A stretch of DNA of 52,887 bases from an uncultured Prevotella sp. (GTDB taxonomy: Bacteria > Bacteroidota > Bacteroidia > Bacteroidales > Bacteroidaceae), in assembly GCA_900553285.1 (NCBI GenBank), contig USCX01000002.1:1-52887 (forward strand). The letters are read 5' to 3'. The position numbers and the translations under genes were made by a program. The stretch's first letter is position 1, and each line of letters starts with the position of its first letter. A model generated the notes under the pieces. The model searched no databases, had not been told where the DNA came from, and saw only the letters and a program-made list of their open reading frames with translations. Below are positions 18,867 through 26,328 of this stretch, piece after piece.

Positions 18867-19748
18867 CTAAACGGTCAGTACGTCCTCACGGCCATCGTTT
18901 TCGCAAAGCGGAAGCGGATGGAAAAAGTGATTGACCGAACCATGTCCGTGTCCCCACCGGCATCCGCGCCCGGCTTTGAGGGCGGCAGTCAGATACTGCT
19001 TAGCCCTTCTGACCGCATCCGGCAAGACATGGCCCGAGGCTAAAAAAGCCGTAACGGCCGAAGAGAGCGTGCAACCAGTCCCGTGCGTATTTCTTGTCTC
19101 CACAAGAGGACCGGAATACGGGTGTACCCCTTCGGGCGTGACCAGCAAGTCCGTAACGACCGCGTCCCGACCGACCGACAGGTGCCCCCCTTTCAACAGA
19201 TAGCTTTCGCCTGCGACGGGCCGGCACCGGGGAACGAGCCAACGAATGACGTCAAACGGTGTACGGATTTCTTCCCTGCAACCCCACAAGCGGCAGGCCT
19301 CGGGTATATTGGGAGTCACCAGTGTACAGCGGGGGAACAGCTCCTCACGCAGGAGTGACAAACTCGACGGAACCATCAGACAAGTCCCGTCCGTCGAAGC
19401 CATTACGGGGTCATACACCACAGACGGGACGTGACTGGCGTGTCGTTCCAGCACCCGTAAAACGACCTGCACATTTTCCGGCGTGGCGACCATTCCGATT
19501 TTCACATGTACCACCTCGAAATCTGAAAAAACAGCTTCGAGCTGTGCTTCGAGCACATCGGATGCCACCGGGTGCACAGCCTGCACTCCCATCGTGTTCT
19601 GCACGGTGAGAGCCGTCGCCACACTTGCGCCATAACATCCCAGGGCCGAGAAGGTTTTCACATCGGCCAAAATGCCCGCCCCGCCGGAGGGATCGAGCCC
19701 GGCAACCGACAGACATATAGGAACTGAACGGAAGGACACGCGCGGCAT
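18867..19748 (-). CDS. thiD: Hydroxymethylpyrimidine/phosphomethylpyrimidine kinase
   Basis: ThiD, ribokinase-fold kinase of thiamine biosynthesis that phosphorylates HMP and HMP-phosphate. 293 residues; family usual about 265-280. Visible: substrate site GLDPSGGAGI (17-26), ALTVQNT, KGGH (186-189) and the anion-hole motif THGTGCTLSS (221-230). The start overlaps the folE stop (TAATG), so the two are translationally coupled. The C-terminal 25 residues or so after HGHGSVNHFFHPL extend beyond the conserved core. No TPP riboswitch was recognised nearby; other thi genes are not in the window. Confidence 0.92.
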   Translation of the reverse strand: MPRVSFRSVPICLSVAGLDPSGGAGILADVKTFSALGCYGASVATALTVQNTMGVQAVHPVASDVLEAQLEAVFSDFEVVHVKIGMVATPENVQVVLRVLERHASHVPSVVYDPVMASTDGTCLMVPSSLSLLREELFPRCTLVTPNIPEACRLWGCREEIRTPFDVIRWLVPRCRPVAGESYLLKGGHLSVGRDAVVTDLLVTPEGVHPYSGPLVETRNTHGTGCTLSSAVTAFLASGHVLPDAVRRAKQYLTAALKAGRGCRWGHGHGSVNHFFHPLPLCENDGREDVLTV

Positions 19749-20317
19749 TAACTTTGCGAACCACGAATGAGCTGTAAAAACTCTTCGCGCGTCTTAGCCT
19801 GGTTGAATGCCCCGCAAAAATCGCTCGTGGTCGTCGTGGAGTTCTGCTTCTCGACACCGCGCATCTGCATGCACATGTGTTGCGCCTCGATGACCACCAT
19901 GACCCCCAAAGGATTCAGTGCATGCTGAATGCATTCCTTAATCTGCATCGTCATGCGTTCCTGCACCTGCAGCCGGTGGGAGAACACATCGACCACGCGG
20001 GCAATCTTCGACAAGCCCGTGATGAAGCCGTTCGGAATGTAGGCCACGTGTGCACGACCATAAAAAGGAAGCATATGGTGCTCGCAAAGCGAATAAAAGT
20101 TGATGTCCTTGACGATGACCATCTGGCTGTATTCCTCCTTGAATTTGGCGGAATTGAGAATGGCTTCCGGGTCCATGCGGTATCCACGGGTAAGGGTGAG
20201 CATGGCTTTTGCCACACGCTCCGGCGTTTTGAGCAATCCCTCACGCTGCGGATTCTCGCCGAGCAGCGAAAGAATTTCGCGATAATGCAGTTTCAGTGCG
20301 TCTATATTTTCTTCCAT
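19748..20317 (-). CDS. folE: GTP cyclohydrolase I
   Basis: GTP cyclohydrolase I, first enzyme of tetrahydrofolate/pterin synthesis (GTP to 7,8-dihydroneopterin triphosphate). 189 residues, normal length. Zinc ligands are visible as Cys78 and His81 in CEHH, with Cys149 in HMCMQMRG. The active-site stretches HMLPFYGRAHVAYIP and GLSKIARVVD are intact. Follows the SPOR gene by 12 bases and overlaps thiD by one base. The SPOR-folE order is common in Bacteroidales. Confidence 0.95.
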   Translation of the reverse strand: MEENIDALKLHYREILSLLGENPQREGLLKTPERVAKAMLTLTRGYRMDPEAILNSAKFKEEYSQMVIVKDINFYSLCEHHMLPFYGRAHVAYIPNGFITGLSKIARVVDVFSHRLQVQERMTMQIKECIQHALNPLGVMVVIEAQHMCMQMRGVEKQNSTTTTSDFCGAFNQAKTREEFLQLIRGSQS

Positions 20318-20329
20318 CTTCTGTATGTA

Positions 20330-20902
20330 TTATGGCAACCACACCGTGCTCTTCACGATGCGTACCTCACGGAATGCCCCTTCCTTCCGCAGTTTTCTGG
20401 CATATTCCGCAGCCTCCTCATAGCTTGCGAAATCACCGACCCGACACACCCATCGCGGCGAAAGGAAATGAGAGTAAGCGGCCAGTTCGGGGAAACTTTG
20501 CCGACAGACACGACCGGCGCGTTCGGCGGCGATACGGTCATTGCGCGAGTTGCCGCCTGTGAATATCTGGATGCGATAGCCTGATGCCTTATGCCGACGC
20601 CGGGCAACGGATTTCGCCGGATGCAGACTGTCGTCAGACTCTGTGTTCCTGGCGACAGTTGTGACACTGTGATGTTTTGTCGAGTCCCTGCCGTCTTTCT
20701 GCCCGCCAGACAGCCCGACCGCCCTTCCCGCGGCCCGCGGTGCTGCCCCATTGACAAGAGCCGTGATGTCCTCTGCCTGATAGACTCTGACCCGGCCCTG
20801 TTCGGGCCTGTCGGTCGTCAGATATTCGGTAAAAGTCTGTTGGGCTCCGACGTGCAAGCCATACCAAGCAAACGACAGAAATATGAGAGCATGTTTTACC
20901 AT
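20330..20902 (-). CDS. SPOR-domain protein, exported
   Basis: 190-residue protein with a signal peptide (1-20, ending HVGA). A variable, probably disordered middle (about 40-105) is followed by a C-terminal SPOR domain (about 107-185: GYRIQIFTGGNSRNDRIAAE ... WVCRVGDFASYEEAAEYARK). SPOR domains bind peptidoglycan stripped of stem peptides at division sites, so a periplasmic wall-associated role is likely. It starts 14 bases after the T-run of the tpiA terminator. Confidence 0.85.
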   Translation of the reverse strand: MVKHALIFLSFAWYGLHVGAQQTFTEYLTTDRPEQGRVRVYQAEDITALVNGAAPRAAGRAVGLSGGQKDGRDSTKHHSVTTVARNTESDDSLHPAKSVARRRHKASGYRIQIFTGGNSRNDRIAAERAGRVCRQSFPELAAYSHFLSPRWVCRVGDFASYEEAAEYARKLRKEGAFREVRIVKSTVWLP

Positions 20903-20915
20903 TGGCTATCCGAAT

Positions 20916-20966
20916 AAAAAAAGAAGCGGGCCATCCGACACGTCCGGCTGGACGGCGGATGCCCGC
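20916..20966 (-). terminator. Rho-independent terminator of tpiA
   Basis: Strong GC hairpin (20926-20966: GCGGGC..CATCCG..CGTCC pairing with GGACG..CGGATG..CCCGC) followed on the minus strand by a run rich in T (20925-20916). It sits 15 bases after the tpiA stop and just before the SPOR gene. Confidence 0.85.
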
Positions 20967-20980
20967 AACCCGATCACGGT

Positions 20981-21739
20981 TTATTTCCAAGCGTCGATAA
21001 TGCCTTTGAAATCGGCAGCCTTCAAAGCGGCACCACCGATGAGACCACCGTCGACGTCAGGCTTTGCAAAGAGTTCCTTGGCATTGCCGGGCTTGCAGCT
21101 TCCGCCGTAGAGGATAGACACGTTTTCGGCAGCTTCGGCACCGAACTTTCCGGCGATGACACTGCGGATATAAGCGTGCATTTCCTCTGCCTGTTCGGCC
21201 GTAGCCGTCTTGCCCGTGCCGATGGCCCACACCGGTTCGTAAGCCAGAATAACCTGCGAGAACTGTTCGGCGGTCAGATCGAACAGCGAGCCTTCGAGCT
21301 GGGCTTTCACCACTTCGTTCTGCTTGCCGGCCTCGCGTTCTTCGAGCACTTCACCGATACAGAAAATCACCTTCAAGCCATTGGCGAGAGACAAGTTGAT
21401 TTTCTCTTTTAGGATTTCAGGCGTTTCATGGTAATAGGAACGGCGTTCGGAATGACCGAGAATGACGTACTGCGCACCTGTCGATTTCACCATTTCGGCT
21501 GAAACCTCACCCGTATAGGCGCCGCTGGCCTTGTCGGCACAGTTCTCTGCGCCCAAACCGATGACATCGGCATTGAGCAGCGGAGCCACGGAAGCCAAGT
21601 GGATGAACGGGGTGCAGATAACTACGTCACAGTTCGGACGGTCGGCGGCCAACATAGTGTTCAACTCCTTAGCCAATTCAATTCCTTCTTGCAGGTTTTT
21701 GTTCATTTTCCAATTACCTGCCACGATTTTCTTTCTCAT
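20981..21739 (-). CDS. tpiA: Triosephosphate isomerase (probable internal start)
   Basis: Triosephosphate isomerase, interconverting DHAP and glyceraldehyde-3-phosphate. From the ATG at 21739 it is 252 residues, exactly the family length. Active-site motifs are present: NWKMN (Lys), GHSERR (His) and AYEPVWAIGTGKTA (Glu, phosphate loop), with the C-terminal GGS and GLIGGAALK phosphate-binding loops. The same frame runs open upstream through the MauE/DoxX-like gene, so the enzyme may be made alone from this ATG, as the tail of the fusion, or both. A strong terminator follows. Confidence 0.93.
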   Translation of the reverse strand: MRKKIVAGNWKMNKNLQEGIELAKELNTMLAADRPNCDVVICTPFIHLASVAPLLNADVIGLGAENCADKASGAYTGEVSAEMVKSTGAQYVILGHSERRSYYHETPEILKEKINLSLANGLKVIFCIGEVLEEREAGKQNEVVKAQLEGSLFDLTAEQFSQVILAYEPVWAIGTGKTATAEQAEEMHAYIRSVIAGKFGAEAAENVSILYGGSCKPGNAKELFAKPDVDGGLIGGAALKAADFKGIIDAWK

Positions 21740-23035
21740 TTTGTGAACAGAATTAAGTTTACGTTTGAAAATATAGCGTTTATAGAATTTGCAGCTGACC
21801 CAGATGCGATCGGCTAGGATGACAAGGAAAAGCGGTACGGCAAACCACAAGATGACAGCCAGCACCCGCACGGGGAGACGGCCCGGCGCCACCTCATTGA
21901 TCGGTAGCGTATGGAGCGGGCGGTCTGCCTCACAAACACTGGCAGGCGCGGCAAAATCATTATGTCCCCACTTTCCGACAATCGTTCCGTTCTTCACCAG
22001 AAGCAAGCCCGGATTTGAACGCACCATGGCTTCCAGCGTTTCGACATCTGCCCCCAGAAAAGGATAGGAGGCTCCTGTCAGGTCGATCCACCGGCTCTGC
22101 GCCGCAGAGTCGGGTGGGGCGAGAGCATAAAAGGCATAGCCGTAATCCACACAATAATCATACAGGTCGTTCAAATAGTCTGAACACCCGGCGTCAGCCT
22201 TGTCCAAATCGGGCGAAACAAGAAGGCAGACATAGCTCGTGTCGCACAACACACTGTCCGTTACGTCGCGCGCGTCTTTATAGAGAACGAAATTCGCTAT
22301 TTCCGGCTGTTTGACGACACGTGTGTCCGCACGGACAAAGCGCCAACCGGGCGTTGTAGGCAAATTGTCAATGCCGAACGTCCGCTGCTCACCCTCCTTT
22401 TCATACTCGAAAACGGTTTCATAATCGGCCTGAGTCGCCGCTTTGAGGTCTGTCCCCACCTTGTAGGGGGTGAAATCAAGGATGGGTATATAATAGAGCG
22501 TATAGACAGAAAGCACGAAAATGTAGAAAACGGAATAGAGCGCGATGATCCACTGGTTGCGCTCGGTGATAATGCGCGTCATGCGTCGCGGTGCCCACAA
22601 CAGGCTCGCCGCAAACAACAACAGCACGACGTTTTTCAAGAAGGTATCGCGGTTCGAGAGGACTATGGCGTCACCGAAACATCCACAGTCCGGAATGGTC
22701 GAGAAAAAATAAAGATAGGCTGTCAAAGCGGTCATAAAAGTCATAACCACCAACGTACACCATGCTGTGAAGCGACGGTGGATGCCTGCCAGCAGATAAA
22801 TGCCCAACAAAAATTCGAAGGCTGCCAGCACGACGGCTATCACGACCGAAAGGTGAATATCACCGAATACGGGGACGGGCAGATTGAACTGAGAAAAATA
22901 GGCCTCGACTTTGTACGACATGCCGACCGGGTCACACGCCTTGACAAAACCGGAGAAGATGAAAACGACTGCCAGGACGAAACGGCAGAGGTTGAGCCAT
23001 CCCAGAAACGCTATATGTTTCAGCTTAAGCTTCAA
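20981..23035 (-). CDS. MauE/DoxX-like membrane protein fused in frame to triosephosphate isomerase
   Basis: One continuous frame of 684 residues. Residues 1-432 are a MauE/DoxX-type membrane protein: an N-terminal helix bundle with PDCGCFGD, an extra helix, a thioredoxin-like extracytoplasmic domain (about 200-390; DTSYVCLLVSPDLDKADAGC) and a final helix (VLAVILWFAVPLFLVILA) ending in a basic stretch. Residues 433-684 are a complete TpiA. No stop codon separates them: the linker reads FYKRYIFKRKLNSVHK and runs straight into MRKKIVAGNWKMN. The membrane topology would leave TpiA on the cytoplasmic side. Such genes are usually separate neighbours in Bacteroidales, so this looks like loss of a stop codon. 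TpiA may still start internally at 21739. The 5' end overlaps the DUF1599 gene by 11 bases. Confidence 0.8.
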   Translation of the reverse strand: MKLKLKHIAFLGWLNLCRFVLAVVFIFSGFVKACDPVGMSYKVEAYFSQFNLPVPVFGDIHLSVVIAVVLAAFEFLLGIYLLAGIHRRFTAWCTLVVMTFMTALTAYLYFFSTIPDCGCFGDAIVLSNRDTFLKNVVLLLFAASLLWAPRRMTRIITERNQWIIALYSVFYIFVLSVYTLYYIPILDFTPYKVGTDLKAATQADYETVFEYEKEGEQRTFGIDNLPTTPGWRFVRADTRVVKQPEIANFVLYKDARDVTDSVLCDTSYVCLLVSPDLDKADAGCSDYLNDLYDYCVDYGYAFYALAPPDSAAQSRWIDLTGASYPFLGADVETLEAMVRSNPGLLLVKNGTIVGKWGHNDFAAPASVCEADRPLHTLPINEVAPGRLPVRVLAVILWFAVPLFLVILADRIWVSCKFYKRYIFKRKLNSVHKMRKKIVAGNWKMNKNLQEGIELAKELNTMLAADRPNCDVVICTPFIHLASVAPLLNADVIGLGAENCADKASGAYTGEVSAEMVKSTGAQYVILGHSERRSYYHETPEILKEKINLSLANGLKVIFCIGEVLEEREAGKQNEVVKAQLEGSLFDLTAEQFSQVILAYEPVWAIGTGKTATAEQAEEMHAYIRSVIAGKFGAEAAENVSILYGGSCKPGNAKELFAKPDVDGGLIGGAALKAADFKGIIDAWK

Positions 23036-23573
23036 CGTCGAGTTTGATTAATCCGAAAACGGCATAATTCGCCATGTCCATATAGTTCGCGTCGATGCCT
23101 TCCGAAACCATAGTCCGCCCCGCATGGTCTTCTATCTGCTTCGTGCGGAATATCTTCATGAGTATCAAATCGACATACGAGCTGACACGCATTCCCCGCC
23201 ATGCCTCTCCGTAATCATGATTTTTGCGAAGCATGAGCGACAGCGTCTTTCGGGCGTAATCATCATAGAGAGCAAGCGCCTTTTCCGGAACGAGATCCGC
23301 CTCTTCGGCTGCTCCCAAATCGAGTTGGATGAGCCCGACCAGGCTATAATTGACAATAGCCATAAATTCTGGAACGATACCTTCGTCCACCTCGGCATGC
23401 CCTTTTTCTTGAAGTGTACGTATTCGATTTGCTTTTATGAAAAGCTGGTCCGTCACCGAAGCGGGTCGCATGATGCGCCACGAGCTTCCGTAGTCTTGCA
23501 GTTTTTTCTGAAACAGGTCGCGACATTGTCGGAGGACTTGTTGAAACTCTTGCTCTGTGGTCTGTGGCTCCAT
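23025..23573 (-). CDS. DUF1599 tandem-repeat protein
   Basis: 182-residue cytosolic protein made of two DUF1599 units. The first is about 12-85 (LFQKKLQDYGSSWRIMRPAS ... MAIVNYSLVGLIQLD); the second about 103-180 (LMLRKNHDYGEAWRGMRVSS ... MANYAVFGLIKLD). Both carry the DYG-x(2)-WR-xMR core. The ATG at 23573 starts MEPQTTEQEFQQ and follows a good promoter; longer in-frame starts would run over that promoter. Overlaps the downstream MauE/DoxX-like start by 11 bases. The function is unknown; it is a conserved neighbour of tpiA in Bacteroidales. Confidence 0.88.
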   Translation of the reverse strand: MEPQTTEQEFQQVLRQCRDLFQKKLQDYGSSWRIMRPASVTDQLFIKANRIRTLQEKGHAEVDEGIVPEFMAIVNYSLVGLIQLDLGAAEEADLVPEKALALYDDYARKTLSLMLRKNHDYGEAWRGMRVSSYVDLILMKIFRTKQIEDHAGRTMVSEGIDANYMDMANYAVFGLIKLDVEA

Positions 23574-23599
23574 ATCGTGCGTGCTGTTGTCTTTTGACG

Positions 23600-23631
23600 C
23601 AAAATTACACAATTCGTCCGAACCGACAAAA
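23600..23631 (-). promoter_or_regulatory. Promoter of the DUF1599 - MauE/DoxX - tpiA unit
   Basis: On the minus strand TTTTG (23631-23627), a 19-base spacer and TAATTTTG (23607-23600): one of the best -33/-7 Bacteroidota promoter matches in the window, 27 bases upstream of the ATG. Confidence 0.65.
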
Positions 23632-23688
23632 CAAACGGCTTCATAGCTGTCGGCAGATATCATTCCGAACGGAAAACGCCAACATAAC

Positions 23689-23729
23689 AGAGCGGGACGC
23701 AAGGAGCCATGCTCCTGTCGTCCCGCTCT
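23689..23729 (-). terminator. Hairpin terminator downstream of the M23 peptidase gene
   Basis: Perfect 11-bp stem (23689-23699 with 23719-23729) extended by an inner AGGAGC/GCTCCT stem around a 3-base loop. It lies 22 bases past the stop. The T-run is weak. Confidence 0.55.
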
Positions 23730-23750
23730 GGCAGCAAAATCAAAATGCGT

Positions 23751-24659
23751 TTAGTACCGCAAGACTTGCCCCGGACGGATTTTCGACCGCGTCGTGAGGC
23801 GGTTGGCCTTACATAACATGTCGATCGACACGCCAAGTTTGTCCGAGATTGAGGTGAGGGTTTCTCCGGACTTCACCTTGTAGAAATGTCCGGAAAGTTG
23901 CAGCGCCTGGGTTTCGCTGAGAGGCTGCGAGGCACTACCAGACTTGGCTGACGCCATCTGTTCGTCATAGTCGCCGTCCTTACGGAAGACGAAAAAGTCG
24001 CCCGTCACGTCTTGATTGGGAAAATCAAACATCAGCACAGGGTCGATGGCCTGACCGAGAAATCGCGTTTCAAAATGAAGATGTGAACCGGTGGAGAGAC
24101 CGGTATTGCCCCCTAAGCCGATAGGTTCGCCTGCCTTAACCACTTGGTCTTCTTCCACAAGTTGTTTCGACAAGTGCCCGTAGATGGTTTCCAGACCGTT
24201 TTTGTGACGGATGACTACGTAGTTGCCATATCCGCCTCGCTCGTAGCGCACGATTCGTACTCTACCATCGAAAGCCGAACGGATGGTATCTCCGATATAA
24301 ACTTTGATGTCCAATCCCTTATGCTGACGCCGATATGCCCGGCGATAGCCGAAGTTACTCGTAATTCGGCGGCTGTCGGTAGGCATACAAAAACCCCGCA
24401 GGTCTACACGGAAACTGTCAGGCATTTCGACATCATAGCTGTTGGCAAACCTATTGTTCCACTCCGGATATAGCTCACGGGCATAGTTGACGTCAAACTT
24501 GCTTTCTCGTTCAAAAAGACGTTGCAGGGCTACGGAATCTACACTTTTCAATTTTCGGTCGATAGGCGCCTGTCGCGCTATCAGGTCTTGCGCTTGCAAC
24601 GGTACGGCTGCAAAGACGAGCAGTCCCAACAAGCAAGTTCTTATCTTCTTTCTTATCAT
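23751..24659 (-). CDS. M23 metallopeptidase with C-terminal LysM
   Basis: Exported peptidoglycan hydrolase-like protein of 302 residues. Signal peptide from the ATG at 24659 (MIRKKIRTCLLGLLVFAAVP, ending LQAQ). The peptidase M23 domain covers about 100-215, with zinc motifs HKGLD (H-x3-D) and HLHFE (H-x-H), so it looks catalytically competent. A LysM domain closes the protein (about 257-302: YKVKSGETLTSISDKLGVSI ... IRPGQVLRY). It would cut peptide cross-links in the periplasm. A further in-frame ATG upstream lies across the promoter and would spoil the signal peptide. Confidence 0.9.
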   Translation of the reverse strand: MIRKKIRTCLLGLLVFAAVPLQAQDLIARQAPIDRKLKSVDSVALQRLFERESKFDVNYARELYPEWNNRFANSYDVEMPDSFRVDLRGFCMPTDSRRITSNFGYRRAYRRQHKGLDIKVYIGDTIRSAFDGRVRIVRYERGGYGNYVVIRHKNGLETIYGHLSKQLVEEDQVVKAGEPIGLGGNTGLSTGSHLHFETRFLGQAIDPVLMFDFPNQDVTGDFFVFRKDGDYDEQMASAKSGSASQPLSETQALQLSGHFYKVKSGETLTSISDKLGVSIDMLCKANRLTTRSKIRPGQVLRY

Positions 24660-24688
24660 TTCTTCGGGGCAAATCTTTTTAGCTGCCG

Positions 24689-24696
24689 CAAATATA
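24689..24696 (-). promoter_or_regulatory. Predicted -7 promoter element of the M23 peptidase gene
   Basis: TATATTTG on the minus strand, 29 bases upstream of the chosen ATG. No clear -33. Confidence 0.4.
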
Positions 24697-24897
24697 AGAA
24701 ATAATTTTCTACCTGACTGACACGGCATACACTATTTTGTCATCTTTCTGTTAAAGAACGTATAACGAGAAGGGCTACGAATGGCGGCCGGGCGTCCCAT
24801 GCGCGGATATGGATATAAAGGTGACATCACCTGCAAAGGAGCACGGAATTGAGGCCTTTGTCAATATGATGAATGCAAACATTATGAATTAATTCGT

Positions 24898-24905
24898 TAA
24901 TTTTG
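24898..24905 (+). promoter_or_regulatory. Predicted -7 promoter element of the DUF3667 gene
   Basis: TAATTTTG, 26 bases upstream of the ATG at 24932. Confidence 0.4.
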
Positions 24906-24931
24906 CCCGCAAAACGTACGAAACTTTCTTC

Positions 24932-26125
24932 ATGACATCACACAGGCATCCATTAAACGGGAAAGTGCCGGCCAGACAAAGAGGCAGGCTACTCGTGCTT
25001 GTCGTCTCCATAGGACTGCTTTATGCCGTTGACCAGATAGAGAACGGATTGTATGCCATATTCTACATCACCGCTTTTGTGTGCCTCGCCACGCTCTTGC
25101 GCAAATGGCACGTCGCACAGAAAATACAGCGTTCTCCCTCTTTTTCTTGGTTACGGCGTGGTGTTGCCTATTCACGCGCTCTTCACGTTCGGCAAATACG
25201 AGGGATGGAGCCTCTGCCGCTGTCGACCGAACCTTGCGTCTGCATAAATTGCGGGCATACGTTCGTGGGCAATTTCTGTACACGCTGCGGGCAGAGTAGG
25301 GAGGTGCCCCGATTCGAACTTCGACATGCCGCCGGCAACCTATTCCGCACGTTGTTCCGGGTCGATGGAAAGTTCGTACGCACTTTATTCGAACTGATTT
25401 ACCGGCCGGGATACCTTATCAACGATTTTTTGCTCGGACATCGCGTCCCGTACACCCAACCGCTGGCCACGCTATTCCTTATGACCGCTTTTTCCTTGCT
25501 CACACTGCAATTCGTCTCCCCACACCATACGGTCACTCCGCCAGCCTCCGGCACGATAGTACGTTCGGCCGAAGCGGCCCAGCCCCACACGGTGACAACA
25601 GGCCCGCACACTGATGATAATCCACACTCACAGTCCATAAATATCGGACAAATGGGAAATAAAATCGGTGAGCAAATAGACAACGCGGTTGCGGATACCC
25701 CGTTTCTGGACACGACATGGACGATGCTGAAAGAGTGGAGCAGGGGAAACCGCCTTCTTAAAATTTTGCTCGTGTTGCCACTATTCTCGCTGTCGTCGTG
25801 GCTGACCTTCCGCCAAGTTAAAACGGTTTATCGGCTGAACGTGATGGAACATTTGCTGGCGCAATCTTACATTTTCGCCCAATTCATGATGTGCGGCATC
25901 ATTATAGCCGTGACCTCACAGTCCGCCAACGCGACTTCACTTTTCCACATCCCTATATGGTTCGCCATGGCACTGTACATGTGGGACTTCCGCCAGCTTT
26001 TCCGACTGACATGGTGGCAAAGCTTCGGGTGCACCATACTGTTATACGTCAACTTGCTTCTTTTGGTCCTCCTTCTTTCAACGGTTTTCATTTCCCTCAG
26101 TTATATTGCATACGGTCCCGATTGA
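24932..26125 (+). CDS. DUF3667 zinc-ribbon membrane protein
   Basis: 397 residues. A zinc ribbon (C104-x2-C107 and C116-x2-C119) leads into a DUF3667-type membrane domain (FRTLFRVDGKFVRTLFELIY, then VPYTQPLATLFLMTAFSLL), followed by several helices to the C-terminus. Most DUF3667 proteins begin close to the zinc ribbon. Here about 90 residues with one or two hydrophobic helices precede it. Met92 (base 25205) is therefore a rival start, but the promoter at 24898 and the ATG 26 bases later favour the long form. Function unknown. Stands alone, divergent from the M23 gene. Confidence 0.8.
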   Translation: MTSHRHPLNGKVPARQRGRLLVLVVSIGLLYAVDQIENGLYAIFYITAFVCLATLLRKWHVAQKIQRSPSFSWLRRGVAYSRALHVRQIRGMEPLPLSTEPCVCINCGHTFVGNFCTRCGQSREVPRFELRHAAGNLFRTLFRVDGKFVRTLFELIYRPGYLINDFLLGHRVPYTQPLATLFLMTAFSLLTLQFVSPHHTVTPPASGTIVRSAEAAQPHTVTTGPHTDDNPHSQSINIGQMGNKIGEQIDNAVADTPFLDTTWTMLKEWSRGNRLLKILLVLPLFSLSSWLTFRQVKTVYRLNVMEHLLAQSYIFAQFMMCGIIIAVTSQSANATSLFHIPIWFAMALYMWDFRQLFRLTWWQSFGCTILLYVNLLLLVLLLSTVFISLSYIAYGPD

Positions 26126-26294
26126 AACAGAAAGCGGAACCGCGAAAAAGACAGGAATTTAATATCAGGCGAGAGGCCAGGCTGACATTGTGCCCATTTC
26201 TTCCACCGGGCATGATTCTACGGCACAAATTCAAATGTATCCGCAAGGAGTAGAGGATGAAATCAATAAATAACAGGAGAGACAAACAAGGACG

Positions 26295-26328
26295 CTGAGG
26301 CGTACGCCCTTCGCGCATAAGGGCTCAG
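26295..26328 (-). terminator. Hairpin at the end of the RNase G gene
   Basis: GCCCTT/AAGGGC stem (26306-26311 with 26319-26324) within a CTGAG/CTCAG outer pair, overlapping the stop codon of rng. The bases that follow on the minus strand are moderately T-rich. Confidence 0.4.

Noticed and set aside
24932..25300. Possible frameshift in the N-terminal part of the DUF3667 gene
   Set aside because: Another frame has a hydrophobic stretch, but the called frame is open throughout from an ATG close to a promoter box, so no break needs to be assumed.
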